A stretch of DNA of 59,226 bases from Lentimicrobiaceae bacterium (GCA_017993235.1 JAGONC010000021.1:1-59226), one strand, 5' to 3'. Shown: positions 45,939 to 56,101, counted from the stretch's first letter. The notes: generated by a model not told the origin, from the letters alone. Program-made: numbers and translations.

Positions 45939-47186
45939 ATGATCATAAGAAGAAAAGAGCATTTCATCACAACCTTCCTGCTCTTCTTTTTTTTATTATG
46001 CTCCGCAGCCGATTGCCGGGCTCAAACCATCGGATATGGCATCGTTGGGAATCACAACCGGATGACGGTTACTTTTGAAAATCTGAACAACCTGGTCGTC
46101 ATTCCGGTAAAAATCAATGGAGTACTGCCCTCCAAATTCATACTCGATTCAGGAGTATCCCTGACACTGCTGACAGAAAAGGCCCTCTTTGAAATCCTGG
46201 AGATCCCGTGCGAGCGCCGTATCAGTTTGCCTGTGATTGGAATGCTCGATTCCATCACCGGTTGCATCGCAACGGGAGTTAAGATTGATCTGCCGGGTGT
46301 AAAGAGCTATGGGCTCAACCTGGTTGTGCTGGACGAGGATTATCTGAACCTGAAAAGTTTTCTGGGCAATAATGTCCAGGGTATCATCGGATATGACCTG
46401 TTAAGGAATTTCGTTGTAGAGGTGGATTATATCAATAAAATGGTCACCCTGATCCATCCCCGTCATTTCAAGCCTCCACGCAAATTCGATAAAATTCCCA
46501 TTGAATTGATCGGCAACCGGCCGTACATGAACTGTGAAGTCGCGGATGAAAAGGGTACAGTGCATCACATGAACCTGCTGGTTGACCTGGGAGCCAGTTT
46601 TGCCGTTATGTTTGAGATCGATTCTGCTCAAATGATCGACATTCCTAACAGGAATATCGAAACTGTTGTGGGAAGGGGCCTTGGAGGGGATATACCCGGT
46701 TATGTCGGAAGGATAAAGCATCTTAAGATAGGCTCCTATCAGCTGGATGATGTCATTGCCTCCTTCTATGACAAATACCATTCAGCCGAGATCAGCCACG
46801 AGATCCGCCAGGGAGCCATCGGAGGAGATATCCTCAGCCGGTTTCACCTCATTCTTGATTATCCTGGAAAGGCTATTTATGTGAAGCGAAATTTTTCCTT
46901 CCCGCGGGATTTTGAATTCAATATGAGCGGAATCGAAATGACCGCTTCCGGTATCGGCCTTAACCAATTCACCATTACCCGCGTCATTCCGCAATCGCCT
47001 GCCGACAGGGCTGGGATCATGCCCGGCGACCGGATCGTCATGTTCAATGGGAAAACAACAGAAGAAATGACCCTCAACGAATTGAATCATCAGCTTCGCC
47101 TGAAATCCGGAAAAAAAATATGGTTAAAACTGGATCGGGACGGTATGAGGCTTCGGGCTTCCTTCAAACTTGAAAGAAGCATCTAA
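45939..47186 (+). CDS. Exported retropepsin-like aspartic protease with PDZ domain
   Basis: From ATG 45939 the protein has 415 residues with a signal peptide (about 1-28). Two copies of a retropepsin-like fold follow: Asp70 in LDSGVSLTLL and Asp216 in VDLGASFAVMF, with GIIGYDLLRNF and AIGGDILSRFHLI as the matching flap/second-half motifs. The C-terminal PDZ (about 320-415) contains VIPQSPADRAGIMPGDRIVMFNG. The family is common and uncharacterised in Bacteroidota, probably acting in the periplasm. The second motif is DLG rather than DSG/DTG, which may weaken catalysis. A GGCAGTAG array follows its stop codon. Confidence 0.87.
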   Translation: MIIRRKEHFITTFLLFFFLLCSAADCRAQTIGYGIVGNHNRMTVTFENLNNLVVIPVKINGVLPSKFILDSGVSLTLLTEKALFEILEIPCERRISLPVIGMLDSITGCIATGVKIDLPGVKSYGLNLVVLDEDYLNLKSFLGNNVQGIIGYDLLRNFVVEVDYINKMVTLIHPRHFKPPRKFDKIPIELIGNRPYMNCEVADEKGTVHHMNLLVDLGASFAVMFEIDSAQMIDIPNRNIETVVGRGLGGDIPGYVGRIKHLKIGSYQLDDVIASFYDKYHSAEISHEIRQGAIGGDILSRFHLILDYPGKAIYVKRNFSFPRDFEFNMSGIEMTASGIGLNQFTITRVIPQSPADRAGIMPGDRIVMFNGKTTEEMTLNELNHQLRLKSGKKIWLKLDRDGMRLRASFKLERSI

Positions 47187-47204
47187 GCGTATTGAAAAGA
47201 TAGT

Positions 47205-47290
47205 AGTGGGCGGTTGGCAGTGGGCAGTCGGCAGTAGGCAGTGGGCTGTAGGCAGTGGGCTGTTCACAGTTAGCTGTTTGCTGTTCGCTG
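47205..47290 (+). repeat. GGCAGTGGGCAGT / CTGTTTGCTGTTCG simple array
   Basis: Units such as GGCAGTGGGCAGT, GGCAGTAGGCAGT and GGGCTGTAGGCAGT run for about 65 bases, then CTGTTTGCTGTTCGCTGTTT. It belongs to the family seen at 12065 and 37295 but starts about 20 bases after the stop codon. Confidence 0.65.
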
Positions 47291-47309
47291 TTTATTTAAC
47301 GTGTTTTTG

Positions 47310-47317
47310 TAATTTTG
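47310..47317 (+). promoter_or_regulatory. -7 box for the GH13 lipoprotein pair
   Basis: TAATTTTG followed by T matches TAnnTTTG and lies 39 bases before the ATG of the first GH13 lipoprotein gene. No clear TTG sits 19-21 bases upstream. Confidence 0.4.
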
Positions 47318-47356
47318 TGAGCCATTTTCGATCATTTATCTTTATTTCCATTTTTC

Positions 47357-49732
47357 ATGAAAAAACTGTTTCCGGCCTTCGCGTTATTCATGATCCTGAC
47401 CGGTTGCTCCCGCATCACGGATATCCAGGTTCATCCCACCGATTATATCATCGGTGTAGCCTCCCCCATTCGGCTTCAATATGATTCGACCACCATTGAT
47501 CTCCAGGACTATTTTTTGGATATTACAGCGATCGATTCTGTACAGATCGGCGACAGGTCTCTCCCCGTCTCCCCGGATTACACCCTGGACTACAGGTCGG
47601 AACCGACCGATCCGGTGATCATGGAAATGAAAGTCTGGATAAAAGGCCTCCCCTACTCCGTGCCGGTATTGAAATCAAGAAAGCTCCCTTATACCTTTCG
47701 GTTTGACCCGAAGGGAAAAACCTACCAGACGGTTCAGATCAAAGGGAGCCTGAATGGATGGAATCCTTCCGCCACACCGATGGAATTAAGCGATAACATC
47801 TGGCAGGCGGATGTCGTGCTTAATCCGGGAATCTACCAGTACCTGCTGGTTGCCGACGGCCGGGAGATGCTGGATTCGTCGAATAAAGAACTGATTGATA
47901 ACAACATGGGCGGATATAATTCGAAACTGGTCCTGGGAAGCATTGATGACCCGCTGGCCCCCGAATTATACGCCGGTTCGGTGGAGGAGGATGAGATCAT
48001 CATCCAAGCGGTGAATGTTGTCGGGGAAATTTTTGTTTACTGGGACAATTACCGACTGGATAAGCGATTCATCGAGCAGACTGAAAACGAATTTGAAATC
48101 AAGATTCCGGCTGTTGCTGCCGGGGCAAAAAGATCCTACGTGCGGATCTGGGCATTCAATGATCATGGAATCAGCAATGATCTGCTTATCCCCCTTCAGT
48201 ACGGCAAGGTGATCCGGGATCCGGGGCAACTTATCCGGATGGATGAACAGGGGCTGATCATCTACAACATACTGGTTGACAGGTTTTGTAATGGTGATAC
48301 CACTAACGACCATCCTGTTCCCGACCCACAAATTCATCCAAAAGCCAATTATTTCGGAGGAGACCTCGACGGGATCACCCGGAAAGTGGAGGATGGCTTT
48401 TTTGACGATCTGGGTATCAATACATTATGGATCTCCCCGGTCGTCCAAAATCCTGATGGCGCCTTTGGCCAATATCCATCTCCACGTACCAAATTTTCAG
48501 GCTATCATGGCTACTGGCCGGTTTCCTTTACGCAAATTGATTACCGGTTCGGAACCGAACAGGATCTGAAAGAGCTGTCGGAGGCCCTTCACCGGAAAAA
48601 CGACAACCTGCTACTGGATTTTATCGCTCATCATGTTCACCAGGAACATCCTCTCTTCAAAGCGCATCCTGATTGGACCACCAGCCTCTACCTGCCCGAC
48701 GGGACCCTGAACACGGAGAAGTGGGACGAATACCGTCTGACAACCTGGTTTGACGTTTTTATGCCGACCCTTGACCTGTTCAAGCCGGAAGTGTACCAGA
48801 TGCTTTCCGATTCAGCGGTTTACTGGGTAAGAGAATACAACCTGGATGGATTTCGCCATGATGCGACCAAGCATGTTCCGGAGGTCTTCTGGAGAACGCT
48901 TACCCAGAAACTGAAACAGCAGGTCATGCTCCCGGAAGGCCGTGAACTGTACCAGATCGGGGAAACCTATGGCAATGGCGATCTGATCGGCAGTTATGTA
49001 AGCAGTGGTCAGATGGATGCCCAGTTCGATTTCAATGTATACGATGCAGCTATTGCCGTATTCGGAAAGGAAACCGAATCCTTCGACCGTCTTGACAACA
49101 CCCTGAAGGAAAGTTTTATGTACTATGGTAACCATAACCTGATGGGGTATATCTCCGGTAATCAGGACAGACCAAGGTTCATTTCCTATGCAGGTGGGTC
49201 GCTTGGATGGGAAGAAGATGGTAAACGCGCCGGGTGGACGCGGGATATCGGTGTCGGCAATCCTGTGGGATATAAGCGTATGGCTCAGCTGATGGCATTC
49301 AATATGACCATTCCGGGTGTGCCCGTGATCTTCTACGGCGACGAGATCGGTCTGCCCGGCGCCAATGACCCGGATAACCGACGGTGGATGAAGTTCGATA
49401 ACCTTACAGACGATGAAAATGATCTTCGGGAGAAAGTTAAAAAGCTGATTGACCTGCGCAAATCGAACATGGAATTCCTTTATGGTGAATTCATTCCCCT
49501 GCTGGTGACGGATCACCTTTATGCATACGCCAGATATTATCTTGGGGAGACCAGCATTGTTTTATTCAATAAGTCCAATGATCCGGAAATGATGGATATA
49601 AAGCTACCGGAGATGATTGAGGGAGAGGGATTTGAACCTCATTTTGGTTCCCAGGTGGGGATTGCCGGAGATCATATCCAGGTAATGCTGGAGGGTAACG
49701 GTTTTGAAGTTTTAAGTAATTTAAATAATTAA
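47357..49732 (+). CDS. GH13 alpha-amylase-type lipoprotein with N-terminal binding/E-set modules
   Basis: A lipoprotein signal (lipobox LTGC, Cys17) is followed by an N-terminal beta domain, a CBM48-like module (about 110-195: TYQTVQIKGSLNGWNPSATP, GIYQYLLVADG), another beta domain and a GH13 barrel (about 300-700): FGGDLDGITRKV, LLLDFIAHHVHQEHPLF, nucleophile Asp in GFRHDATKHVPEVFW, acid/base Glu in YQIGETYG, and Asp in SGNQDRPRF. It would act on alpha-glucan at the cell surface or in the periplasm, like SusG or neopullulanase. It is followed 13 bases later by a second GH13 gene, clearly one operon. Confidence 0.92.
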   Translation: MKKLFPAFALFMILTGCSRITDIQVHPTDYIIGVASPIRLQYDSTTIDLQDYFLDITAIDSVQIGDRSLPVSPDYTLDYRSEPTDPVIMEMKVWIKGLPYSVPVLKSRKLPYTFRFDPKGKTYQTVQIKGSLNGWNPSATPMELSDNIWQADVVLNPGIYQYLLVADGREMLDSSNKELIDNNMGGYNSKLVLGSIDDPLAPELYAGSVEEDEIIIQAVNVVGEIFVYWDNYRLDKRFIEQTENEFEIKIPAVAAGAKRSYVRIWAFNDHGISNDLLIPLQYGKVIRDPGQLIRMDEQGLIIYNILVDRFCNGDTTNDHPVPDPQIHPKANYFGGDLDGITRKVEDGFFDDLGINTLWISPVVQNPDGAFGQYPSPRTKFSGYHGYWPVSFTQIDYRFGTEQDLKELSEALHRKNDNLLLDFIAHHVHQEHPLFKAHPDWTTSLYLPDGTLNTEKWDEYRLTTWFDVFMPTLDLFKPEVYQMLSDSAVYWVREYNLDGFRHDATKHVPEVFWRTLTQKLKQQVMLPEGRELYQIGETYGNGDLIGSYVSSGQMDAQFDFNVYDAAIAVFGKETESFDRLDNTLKESFMYYGNHNLMGYISGNQDRPRFISYAGGSLGWEEDGKRAGWTRDIGVGNPVGYKRMAQLMAFNMTIPGVPVIFYGDEIGLPGANDPDNRRWMKFDNLTDDENDLREKVKKLIDLRKSNMEFLYGEFIPLLVTDHLYAYARYYLGETSIVLFNKSNDPEMMDIKLPEMIEGEGFEPHFGSQVGIAGDHIQVMLEGNGFEVLSNLNN

Positions 49733-49745
49733 AAATCAATTTATT

Positions 49746-51167
49746 ATGATTAAAAATTTTCGACAGTGTTCATGTAAGCTGAATTCAGGTCTGGCACTGG
49801 TAAGCATGATCCTTGTTGCTGCACTTTGGACAGGCTGCAAGCAACAACCGACTGAATTGCTTGGCAAGTCAAGGCTTGCGGACAGTGAAGTCATCCATCC
49901 TGAATGGAGCAGAAATGCAAATATATACGAAGTAAACATACGTCAATACACACCTGAAGGGACCTTTCTTGCCCTGACCCGGCATCTGCCCCGGTTGAAA
50001 GAAATGGGTGTGGACATTCTCTGGCTGATGCCTGTCAACCCGATCGGGGAGCTGAACCGCAAAGGCACGCTGGGAAGTTACTACGCCATTAAGGATTACA
50101 TGGCCGTCAATCCCGAATACGGTACACTGGATGATCTCAGGTTACTGGTGAACAGGGCGCATGAGCTCGGCATGAAAGTGATCCTGGACTGGGTGGCCAA
50201 TCATACCGCATGGGACAATGTTCTCACGGTGGATCATCCTGAGTGGTACAAAAGGGATACGGCAGGAAATCCGGTTTCACCATACGATTGGACGGACGTG
50301 CTGCAGCTGGACTATGATCAGAAGGAGCTGCATGATTATATGATCAGTGCGATGAAGTACTGGGTGACAGAAGCCGACGTAGACGGTTTTCGCTGCGACG
50401 TGGCCAGCATGGTCCCGACGGAATTCTGGAACAGGGCTCGCAGGGAACTGGATCAGGTAAAGCCGGTCTTTATGCTGGCTGAATCGGAGAAACCCGAGCT
50501 GCTGGTCAGTGCATTTGACATGGATTACGGATGGGAATTCCATCACATCATGAACCAGGTGGCACAGGGTAAAATGAACGTCAGAAACATGATCGGCTAT
50601 TTGAGGAAGACAGACACTCTTTACCCGGGTAACAGCTTCCGGATGTATTTTACTTCCAACCACGATGAGAACAGCTGGCAGGGAACTGAATTTGAACGTA
50701 TGGGAGATGCGGCACCCCTGATGGCCGTACTATCCGCCACGGTCCCCGGAATGCCTCTGATCTACACAGGACAGGAAGCCTGTCTGGATAAACGGTTGAA
50801 ATTCTTCGAGAAAGACACCATTGACTGGGACAGGAATCCGGAGTATGCGGAATTTTATAAAATCCTGCTGGCCTTGAAGAAACGGAATCAAGCTCTGTGG
50901 AACGGAAACGAGGGAGGGCTGATGGAGCTTTTGCCTGTGGCGGCTGATTCGGTAGTAATGGTTTTTACACGGCAAAAAGAGAATGACAGGGTTTTGTGTA
51001 TCTTCAACATGTCAGCCGAAAAACAGGAGATCAACATGAAGAACTTTGCTTATCCTGGAAATTATACAGAAGTCTTTACCGGTGATGAGGTCACCCTGAA
51101 AAAAAGGATTCTTTTTAAACTGGAGCCCTGGGATTACCGGATTTTTGAATTATCGAGACAAGAATAA
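49746..51167 (+). CDS. GH13 alpha-amylase family lipoprotein
   Basis: The 473-residue protein has a lipoprotein signal (lipobox WTGC, Cys31) and a compact GH13 barrel: ANIYEVNIRQYTPEGTF, VILDWVANHTAWDN, nucleophile Asp in VDGFRCDVASMVP, acid/base Glu in MLAESEKPELL, and Asp in TSNHDENSWQG. GMPLIYTGQEACLDKRL and a short C-terminal beta domain close it. It is an extracytoplasmic alpha-glucan hydrolase, complementary to the longer neighbour. It converges on susD, with a hairpin between them. Confidence 0.92.
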   Translation: MIKNFRQCSCKLNSGLALVSMILVAALWTGCKQQPTELLGKSRLADSEVIHPEWSRNANIYEVNIRQYTPEGTFLALTRHLPRLKEMGVDILWLMPVNPIGELNRKGTLGSYYAIKDYMAVNPEYGTLDDLRLLVNRAHELGMKVILDWVANHTAWDNVLTVDHPEWYKRDTAGNPVSPYDWTDVLQLDYDQKELHDYMISAMKYWVTEADVDGFRCDVASMVPTEFWNRARRELDQVKPVFMLAESEKPELLVSAFDMDYGWEFHHIMNQVAQGKMNVRNMIGYLRKTDTLYPGNSFRMYFTSNHDENSWQGTEFERMGDAAPLMAVLSATVPGMPLIYTGQEACLDKRLKFFEKDTIDWDRNPEYAEFYKILLALKKRNQALWNGNEGGLMELLPVAADSVVMVFTRQKENDRVLCIFNMSAEKQEINMKNFAYPGNYTEVFTGDEVTLKKRILFKLEPWDYRIFELSRQE

Positions 51168-51207
51168 GCTCCCTTAACTCTCTGTGCGACTCAGTGAACC
51201 CCTCCTT

Positions 51208-51244
51208 CGCCTCTGTGGTAAAATTGTATTTAACCACAGAGGCG
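51208..51244. terminator. Bidirectional hairpin in a CCACAGAGGCG repeat cluster
   Basis: CGCCTCTGTGGT (51208-51219) pairs perfectly with ACCACAGAGGCG (51233-51244) around a 13-base loop, between the convergent GH13 and susD genes. Flanking bases hold further CTCTGTGCG and AGAGGCACACAGAGG copies (51178-51275), so the terminator seems built from a short repeat. Confidence 0.65.
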
Positions 51245-51287
51245 CACAAAGGATTGCATAGAGGCACACAGAGGGGAATACCAGGTA

Positions 51288-52841
51288 TCAATACCCCGGA
51301 TTCTGGATCAGGTTGGAGTTGGCGTTGATCTGGGATTCCGGGATGGGCCACAGTTTCACGTACTCCGGCGACACATCCGGTTTTTCCCAGCGCGTATCAT
51401 AATATTTTCCGAACCGGATCAGGTCGGAGCGGCGGTGACCCTCAGCAAACAGTTCCCGGGCACGTTCCGCCAGAATATCATCCAGTGTAACTGCATTCAG
51501 GGCTGTCGCGCTCGCACGTGCCCTGACCTGATTCACCAGGTCAAGAGCCTCTCCGGAATTGCCACCGGTACGAAGCAGTAATTCAGCTTTCATCAGCAGT
51601 ACGTCAGCATACCTGAAGACCGGAAAATCGTTACCCATGTAGCGGTCGCTTCCTGCAATGAAGGGCCACTTTGCTATGCGGGCACCGCACTGACGCAGGC
51701 AGTTCGGCTCCAGCATGTTGATGTTGGGGGTCAGGTTCAGTCCGGCACCATCCGGATCCCTGGGTTTGGAAGGATTGGTTGGATCAAATTTCTCGTAGCT
51801 GGGATCGGTTATCTGATTGCCTTCGTTGTCATATTGCGGGCCGAAAAGCAGTCCGTTCCGCCGCTGGTCATTCTCCTCGAACATATTGAAGAGACCCTCC
51901 TGCGCGGAGATGCCATTCCAGGAAGCGTCTCCGATCCCGTACTTATCCACCAGATTGTAATGGAGGGTGAACAGGTGAACTTCAAATGCCCTGGCCTGGA
52001 CAAGGTCAAAGGCCACACCGAAGATATATTCCCTGGATGTTGTGGCATTTTCCACGAAATTATCAAAGAAGTTGGGAGTCATTTCATAATTCTGCGATTC
52101 GATGATCACATTGCAGGCATCCAGAGCCTTGTTCCACTGGGGGGTTCCGGTGTACACTTCGGCGTTACTGTACAATTTGGCCAACACCATCTGGGCTGCA
52201 TAGTAATTCATCCGTCCGAAGGTTGCCAGGCCTGTTTCCTTAGGCAATTTATCGACTGTTGCCAACAGCTCTGTTTCCACAAAATCGTAAACTTCCTGTC
52301 TTGTATTTGTCGGGGGTTTGTAGTCGGCCGGTACATCGAAACGGTCCTGGATGGGAACGTTTCCGAACAGATCGAGCAGCCAGTAATAATAAAGCGCCCT
52401 CAGGGCACGCAGTTCAGCAATGGCCGGTTCGGTATCCACTCCTTCGAGCGATTCAAATTGAAGGATCAGCCGGTTGCAGGTGTTCACGCCATAGTAAAGC
52501 AGGTTCCACCACCGCTGTACATAACCCTCCGAAGGTGTCCAGGTAAGCCGGTGCCAGCGGTGCCATTCGCCTCCGTCGAACCAGTCGCCACCACGCTGTG
52601 GGACACATAGCAGATCGGTTCCGCAATCAATGCCCACCATGCCGTATTTGTGCCCCACCAGCTCATAAAGATTCGTATAGGCCACACCAAAGGCATAAAT
52701 AAGATTATCCGGGTCCTCAAAGAACAGATCACCCGTCAGGTCAGAATAGATCGTTTCCTCCAGGTCGGTGCAGGACTGGCTGAACGTTCCAAGAAAAACG
52801 ACGATCAGCAATATTTTGATATAAACTGGGATTCGTTTCAT
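51288..52841 (-). CDS. SusD/RagB family surface glycan-binding lipoprotein
   Basis: The 517-residue protein has a lipoprotein signal with lipobox SQSC (Cys24), then the SusD helical TPR-like scaffold (FGVAYTNLYELVGHKYG, YGVNTCNRLILQFE, AELRALRALYYYWLLDLFGNVPI) and the C-terminal region with KAELLLRTGG, ALDLVNQVRARA and ARELFAEGHRRSDLIRFGKY. It forms the lid over the adjacent SusC transporter and delivers oligosaccharide. It is the downstream partner of SusC on the same strand (56-base gap). The gene context points to alpha-glucans. Confidence 0.95.
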   Translation of the reverse strand: MKRIPVYIKILLIVVFLGTFSQSCTDLEETIYSDLTGDLFFEDPDNLIYAFGVAYTNLYELVGHKYGMVGIDCGTDLLCVPQRGGDWFDGGEWHRWHRLTWTPSEGYVQRWWNLLYYGVNTCNRLILQFESLEGVDTEPAIAELRALRALYYYWLLDLFGNVPIQDRFDVPADYKPPTNTRQEVYDFVETELLATVDKLPKETGLATFGRMNYYAAQMVLAKLYSNAEVYTGTPQWNKALDACNVIIESQNYEMTPNFFDNFVENATTSREYIFGVAFDLVQARAFEVHLFTLHYNLVDKYGIGDASWNGISAQEGLFNMFEENDQRRNGLLFGPQYDNEGNQITDPSYEKFDPTNPSKPRDPDGAGLNLTPNINMLEPNCLRQCGARIAKWPFIAGSDRYMGNDFPVFRYADVLLMKAELLLRTGGNSGEALDLVNQVRARASATALNAVTLDDILAERARELFAEGHRRSDLIRFGKYYDTRWEKPDVSPEYVKLWPIPESQINANSNLIQNPGY

Positions 52842-52897
52842 TGTGGTTCAAATTTATGATTCAGTATTCAGTATTAATGATTTAGCATTTGACAGGA

Positions 52898-55867
52898 TCA
52901 GAACAGGATATCCAGGCCGACGGTGAACGAACGGGTGCTGAAATAGGTATTTTCCCTGTCGATCCCGGGAGCCAGCGGATTGTTATTATCATAGCTGTCG
53001 CCGTAACGAACTTCGGGATCCACACCTGTGTAATCCGTGATGGTGAAGAGGTTCTGTCCCGACAGATACAGATTGATTGATGACAGGTACTTGTTTTCCG
53101 GGAACTGGAACCTATAGCCAAGGGCAAAGTTGTCGAGTTTCAGGTAAGATGCTTTTTCCACATGTACATCCGAGTAAACCGGGCCGTCCACTGCATCGAT
53201 GAAGTCAAGTGCCTGTTTCATGCCACTCTGTATCCCCATGACCACCGGAACGCCATAGCGCGCATTGTTGACATTGAGTAACGAATGACCAAAGACGCCA
53301 CGGAAGAAAAAGTTCAGGTACAGGTTGCCATAAGAGAATGTGTTGCCCCACCCAAACTGGAATTCCGGCAATCCATTGCCGACCACCTCATAGTCTTCCT
53401 GGGCATTAAAAGTTTCATCACCATCGACATCCTTATACTGCAATTTGCCGGTCGAGTCAATGCCGGTGAAGATCGGAGCGATGATACAACCGATGGGCAG
53501 GCTATCGGCCACCAGAATGGATCTCACACCTGTGAGGAACGGTGCGCCCAGATAACCGAAATAAAGTTCATTTTCACTTTCAACCAGTTCGCTGGTTATT
53601 TTAACCAGTTCGGTGTCGAAAAATCTCGTGAAGTTCAGGTCGGTCGACCATTTGAATTTATCACGTTCGATGGCATTGATGTTGACGGTCAGTTCAACGC
53701 CCGAGTTTTCCAGTTCACCCAGGTTAAGCCACATCCGGTCGGACGGATAAGGCGGAACGGCAACCGTGAATTCAAGCATCAGGTCAGTGCTTCTGGCCTT
53801 GTAATAGTCAAGTGAACCAGTGACACGATAATCGAACATAGAGAAATCCAGCCCTACTCCAAATTCCTTTTTGACCTCCCACTTCAGGTCCGGATTTTCA
53901 TTGCGGGTGGGAGCGTAAGCCTGAATGTACTGACCATTGTAGAAGAAGTTCTGGCTGGTGACGTTGAACAGCAGGTTGGAAAGGTAGGGATAAGGTGGCA
54001 GGTTACCGGTTTCACCGTAGCCTCCCCGGATTTTCAGCCGGTTGACCATCGGAATGTCGACAAATTGCGCTATATCGACACCCAGGCTGACTCCCCAGAA
54101 GTTTCCCCATTTGTTGTTTTCTCCAAACATGGAAGAGCCATCGCGACGATAATTCCCCGTGAGGAACACGGCATCGTCCCAGTTGGCAGTGGCCCGGCCG
54201 AAAAATCCGATCAGCGTGCTTCCGCTCTTGTAGCTGTCCATCGTCTCTGAATTGCTGAGGTCGCCCGAGGCGGAACCGATGCTGTTGTAAGTGAAGCCAT
54301 CGGTCAGGAATCCCTTGCCGAACGCCCAGAAATTATCGTTGATATCTTCCTGCCATGAATAACCGCCCAGCACCTTCAGGTTCAGCCGGTCAAAATCCTT
54401 GTCAATGTTGCCCGTGAACTCGAACAACTGGTGGAAATTCTCCCTGGTTTCCTTACGCGCATATCCCAGGTGGCTTCCAACCGCGTAAGGAGTCCAGTAA
54501 GCATTTTTGCTCCAATAACTACCATAGAGTTCATATCCCCTTGATTGGGAATAGAAAGCACTGAATGTCAGCCAGTTGATTGGTTTAAAATCGGCTTTAA
54601 GGCTTCCAACGATCTCGTTCTTTTCTCCGTCCAGTGTTCCCTGTTCAATGATGGCAAGGGGATTAAAGAAATAAAAAGCTTCCCGTTGGAAATACCCGCC
54701 CCATTCCTGTGAAAAATCGTCGTCAGATTTCACGGGAGCTGTAGGATTATAACGGGCAGAAAAGGTCAGTGCCGACAGATCGGCATAATCCTCATCCCTC
54801 ATGTTGGCGGAAAGGTTCAGGTTAAAGGTCAGCATATCGTTGAGTGCTTTTTGCTGGAAATTCAATCTTCCGTTGAGCTGATCGAAGCCTGTGCTTTCCA
54901 CAATGCCATTTCCCCTGCGGTAATTGAAGGCGACGCGGTAGGATGACGATTCCGATGCACCGTTGATAGAAAGGTTATACACCTGGGATACTCCGTTACG
55001 GGTGATCACGTCCATCCAGTCGGTCTCGGTTTCATAGTCCGTTGTATTGGGGATCGAAAGGTATTCATCGGCAGAGAGTACCTGTAATTTCCGTGCGACG
55101 GATTCGGTGGTGATGGCTGTACCAAACTCCACATTGAACATCTTTTTCCCGGGACGGTACTCACCCTTCTTGGTGGTGATCAGGATGACTCCGGAGGCAG
55201 CTTTTGTGCCATAGATGGCAGCTGCAGAAGCATCTTTCAGCACATCAATGGAGGCAATATCCTTGGGATCGACCGATTTAAGAGAAACGCCCTGCACACC
55301 GTCGATGATGACCAGCGGTTCGGTGCTGGCGCCAAAGGTGGAAAGGCCTCGAAGCCGGATATTGAAATCAGCGTTAGGGTCACCTCCCGGTCGGGCAATG
55401 GCCAGTCCGGCCACTTTACCCTGGATGAGCTGAACAGGATCGTTGATGTTTCCCTGGTTGAAATCTTCCGATTTCACACTGGCCACGGCACTGGTGACCT
55501 CCTTGATCTTTTGCACGCCATACCCGACCACGACAACCTCCGTAAGTTCCTGCCCCGGTTCGAGTGCGACATTGATCACATCACCGGTGACCGGGATGAT
55601 CTGGGTGGCATAACCCACATAGGAAAAGCTCAGTGCCTGAACGGTCTCAGGAATGTTCAGCCGGTAATTGCCGTCCAGATCCGTCACCGTTCCAAGGGTA
55701 CGGTCATCCGCAGAGGTAATGGTGACCCCGATCAGGGTTTCCCCTGTCTGGGCATCCTTCACATTCCCCGTGATGGTCCGCTGCTGGGCATAGCCATAGC
55801 TCATGCAGGCAATGAAAAAAAGGATGATCATGCCTGCTTTCTTGAAAAGTTGTAATTGATTGATCAT
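52898..55867 (-). CDS. SusC/RagA family TonB-dependent outer-membrane transporter
   Basis: From ATG 55867 the protein has 989 residues. After a signal peptide (about 1-28, ending YGYAQQ) come a carboxypeptidase-like N-terminal extension (ITGNVKDAQTGETLIGVTI), TonB box region (ELTEVVVVGYGVQKIKEVT), plug domain (IRGLSTFGASTEPLVIIDGV-like), and a beta-barrel ending in a terminal Phe (SFTVGLDILF). It imports oligosaccharides together with SusD. A GTG ten codons earlier (55897) is possible but less likely. It is divergent from the SusE/F-like gene across a 286-base spacer. Confidence 0.95.
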   Translation of the reverse strand: MINQLQLFKKAGMIILFFIACMSYGYAQQRTITGNVKDAQTGETLIGVTITSADDRTLGTVTDLDGNYRLNIPETVQALSFSYVGYATQIIPVTGDVINVALEPGQELTEVVVVGYGVQKIKEVTSAVASVKSEDFNQGNINDPVQLIQGKVAGLAIARPGGDPNADFNIRLRGLSTFGASTEPLVIIDGVQGVSLKSVDPKDIASIDVLKDASAAAIYGTKAASGVILITTKKGEYRPGKKMFNVEFGTAITTESVARKLQVLSADEYLSIPNTTDYETETDWMDVITRNGVSQVYNLSINGASESSSYRVAFNYRRGNGIVESTGFDQLNGRLNFQQKALNDMLTFNLNLSANMRDEDYADLSALTFSARYNPTAPVKSDDDFSQEWGGYFQREAFYFFNPLAIIEQGTLDGEKNEIVGSLKADFKPINWLTFSAFYSQSRGYELYGSYWSKNAYWTPYAVGSHLGYARKETRENFHQLFEFTGNIDKDFDRLNLKVLGGYSWQEDINDNFWAFGKGFLTDGFTYNSIGSASGDLSNSETMDSYKSGSTLIGFFGRATANWDDAVFLTGNYRRDGSSMFGENNKWGNFWGVSLGVDIAQFVDIPMVNRLKIRGGYGETGNLPPYPYLSNLLFNVTSQNFFYNGQYIQAYAPTRNENPDLKWEVKKEFGVGLDFSMFDYRVTGSLDYYKARSTDLMLEFTVAVPPYPSDRMWLNLGELENSGVELTVNINAIERDKFKWSTDLNFTRFFDTELVKITSELVESENELYFGYLGAPFLTGVRSILVADSLPIGCIIAPIFTGIDSTGKLQYKDVDGDETFNAQEDYEVVGNGLPEFQFGWGNTFSYGNLYLNFFFRGVFGHSLLNVNNARYGVPVVMGIQSGMKQALDFIDAVDGPVYSDVHVEKASYLKLDNFALGYRFQFPENKYLSSINLYLSGQNLFTITDYTGVDPEVRYGDSYDNNNPLAPGIDRENTYFSTRSFTVGLDILF

Positions 55868-56069
55868 ATAGTCAGTTTTTAAATGATTGACTTTCACAAA
55901 AGAGGCCCCGAAATTAAGAATTTTTTTAATCCATATTCAATTTTCTGTGTAAGTTATTGAAATACCCTATCGAAACGGTTCTTACATGGAAAAAATGTTA
56001 AATTTGCACTGATAAATCATTTCGATATATAATTTAGTGTTAATTTTACACCTCTTGATCCTGAATTTA

Positions 56070-56101
56070 TTTGGGATTATTATGTATTTACGCTATTTTT
56101 G
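56070..56101 (+). promoter_or_regulatory. Bacteroidota promoter of the SusE/F-like gene
   Basis: TTTG (56070-56073), a 20-base spacer and TATTTTTG (56094-56101) match the -33/-7 consensus fully. The expected leader before the ATG at 56154 is about 47 bases and A/T-rich. Confidence 0.75.
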
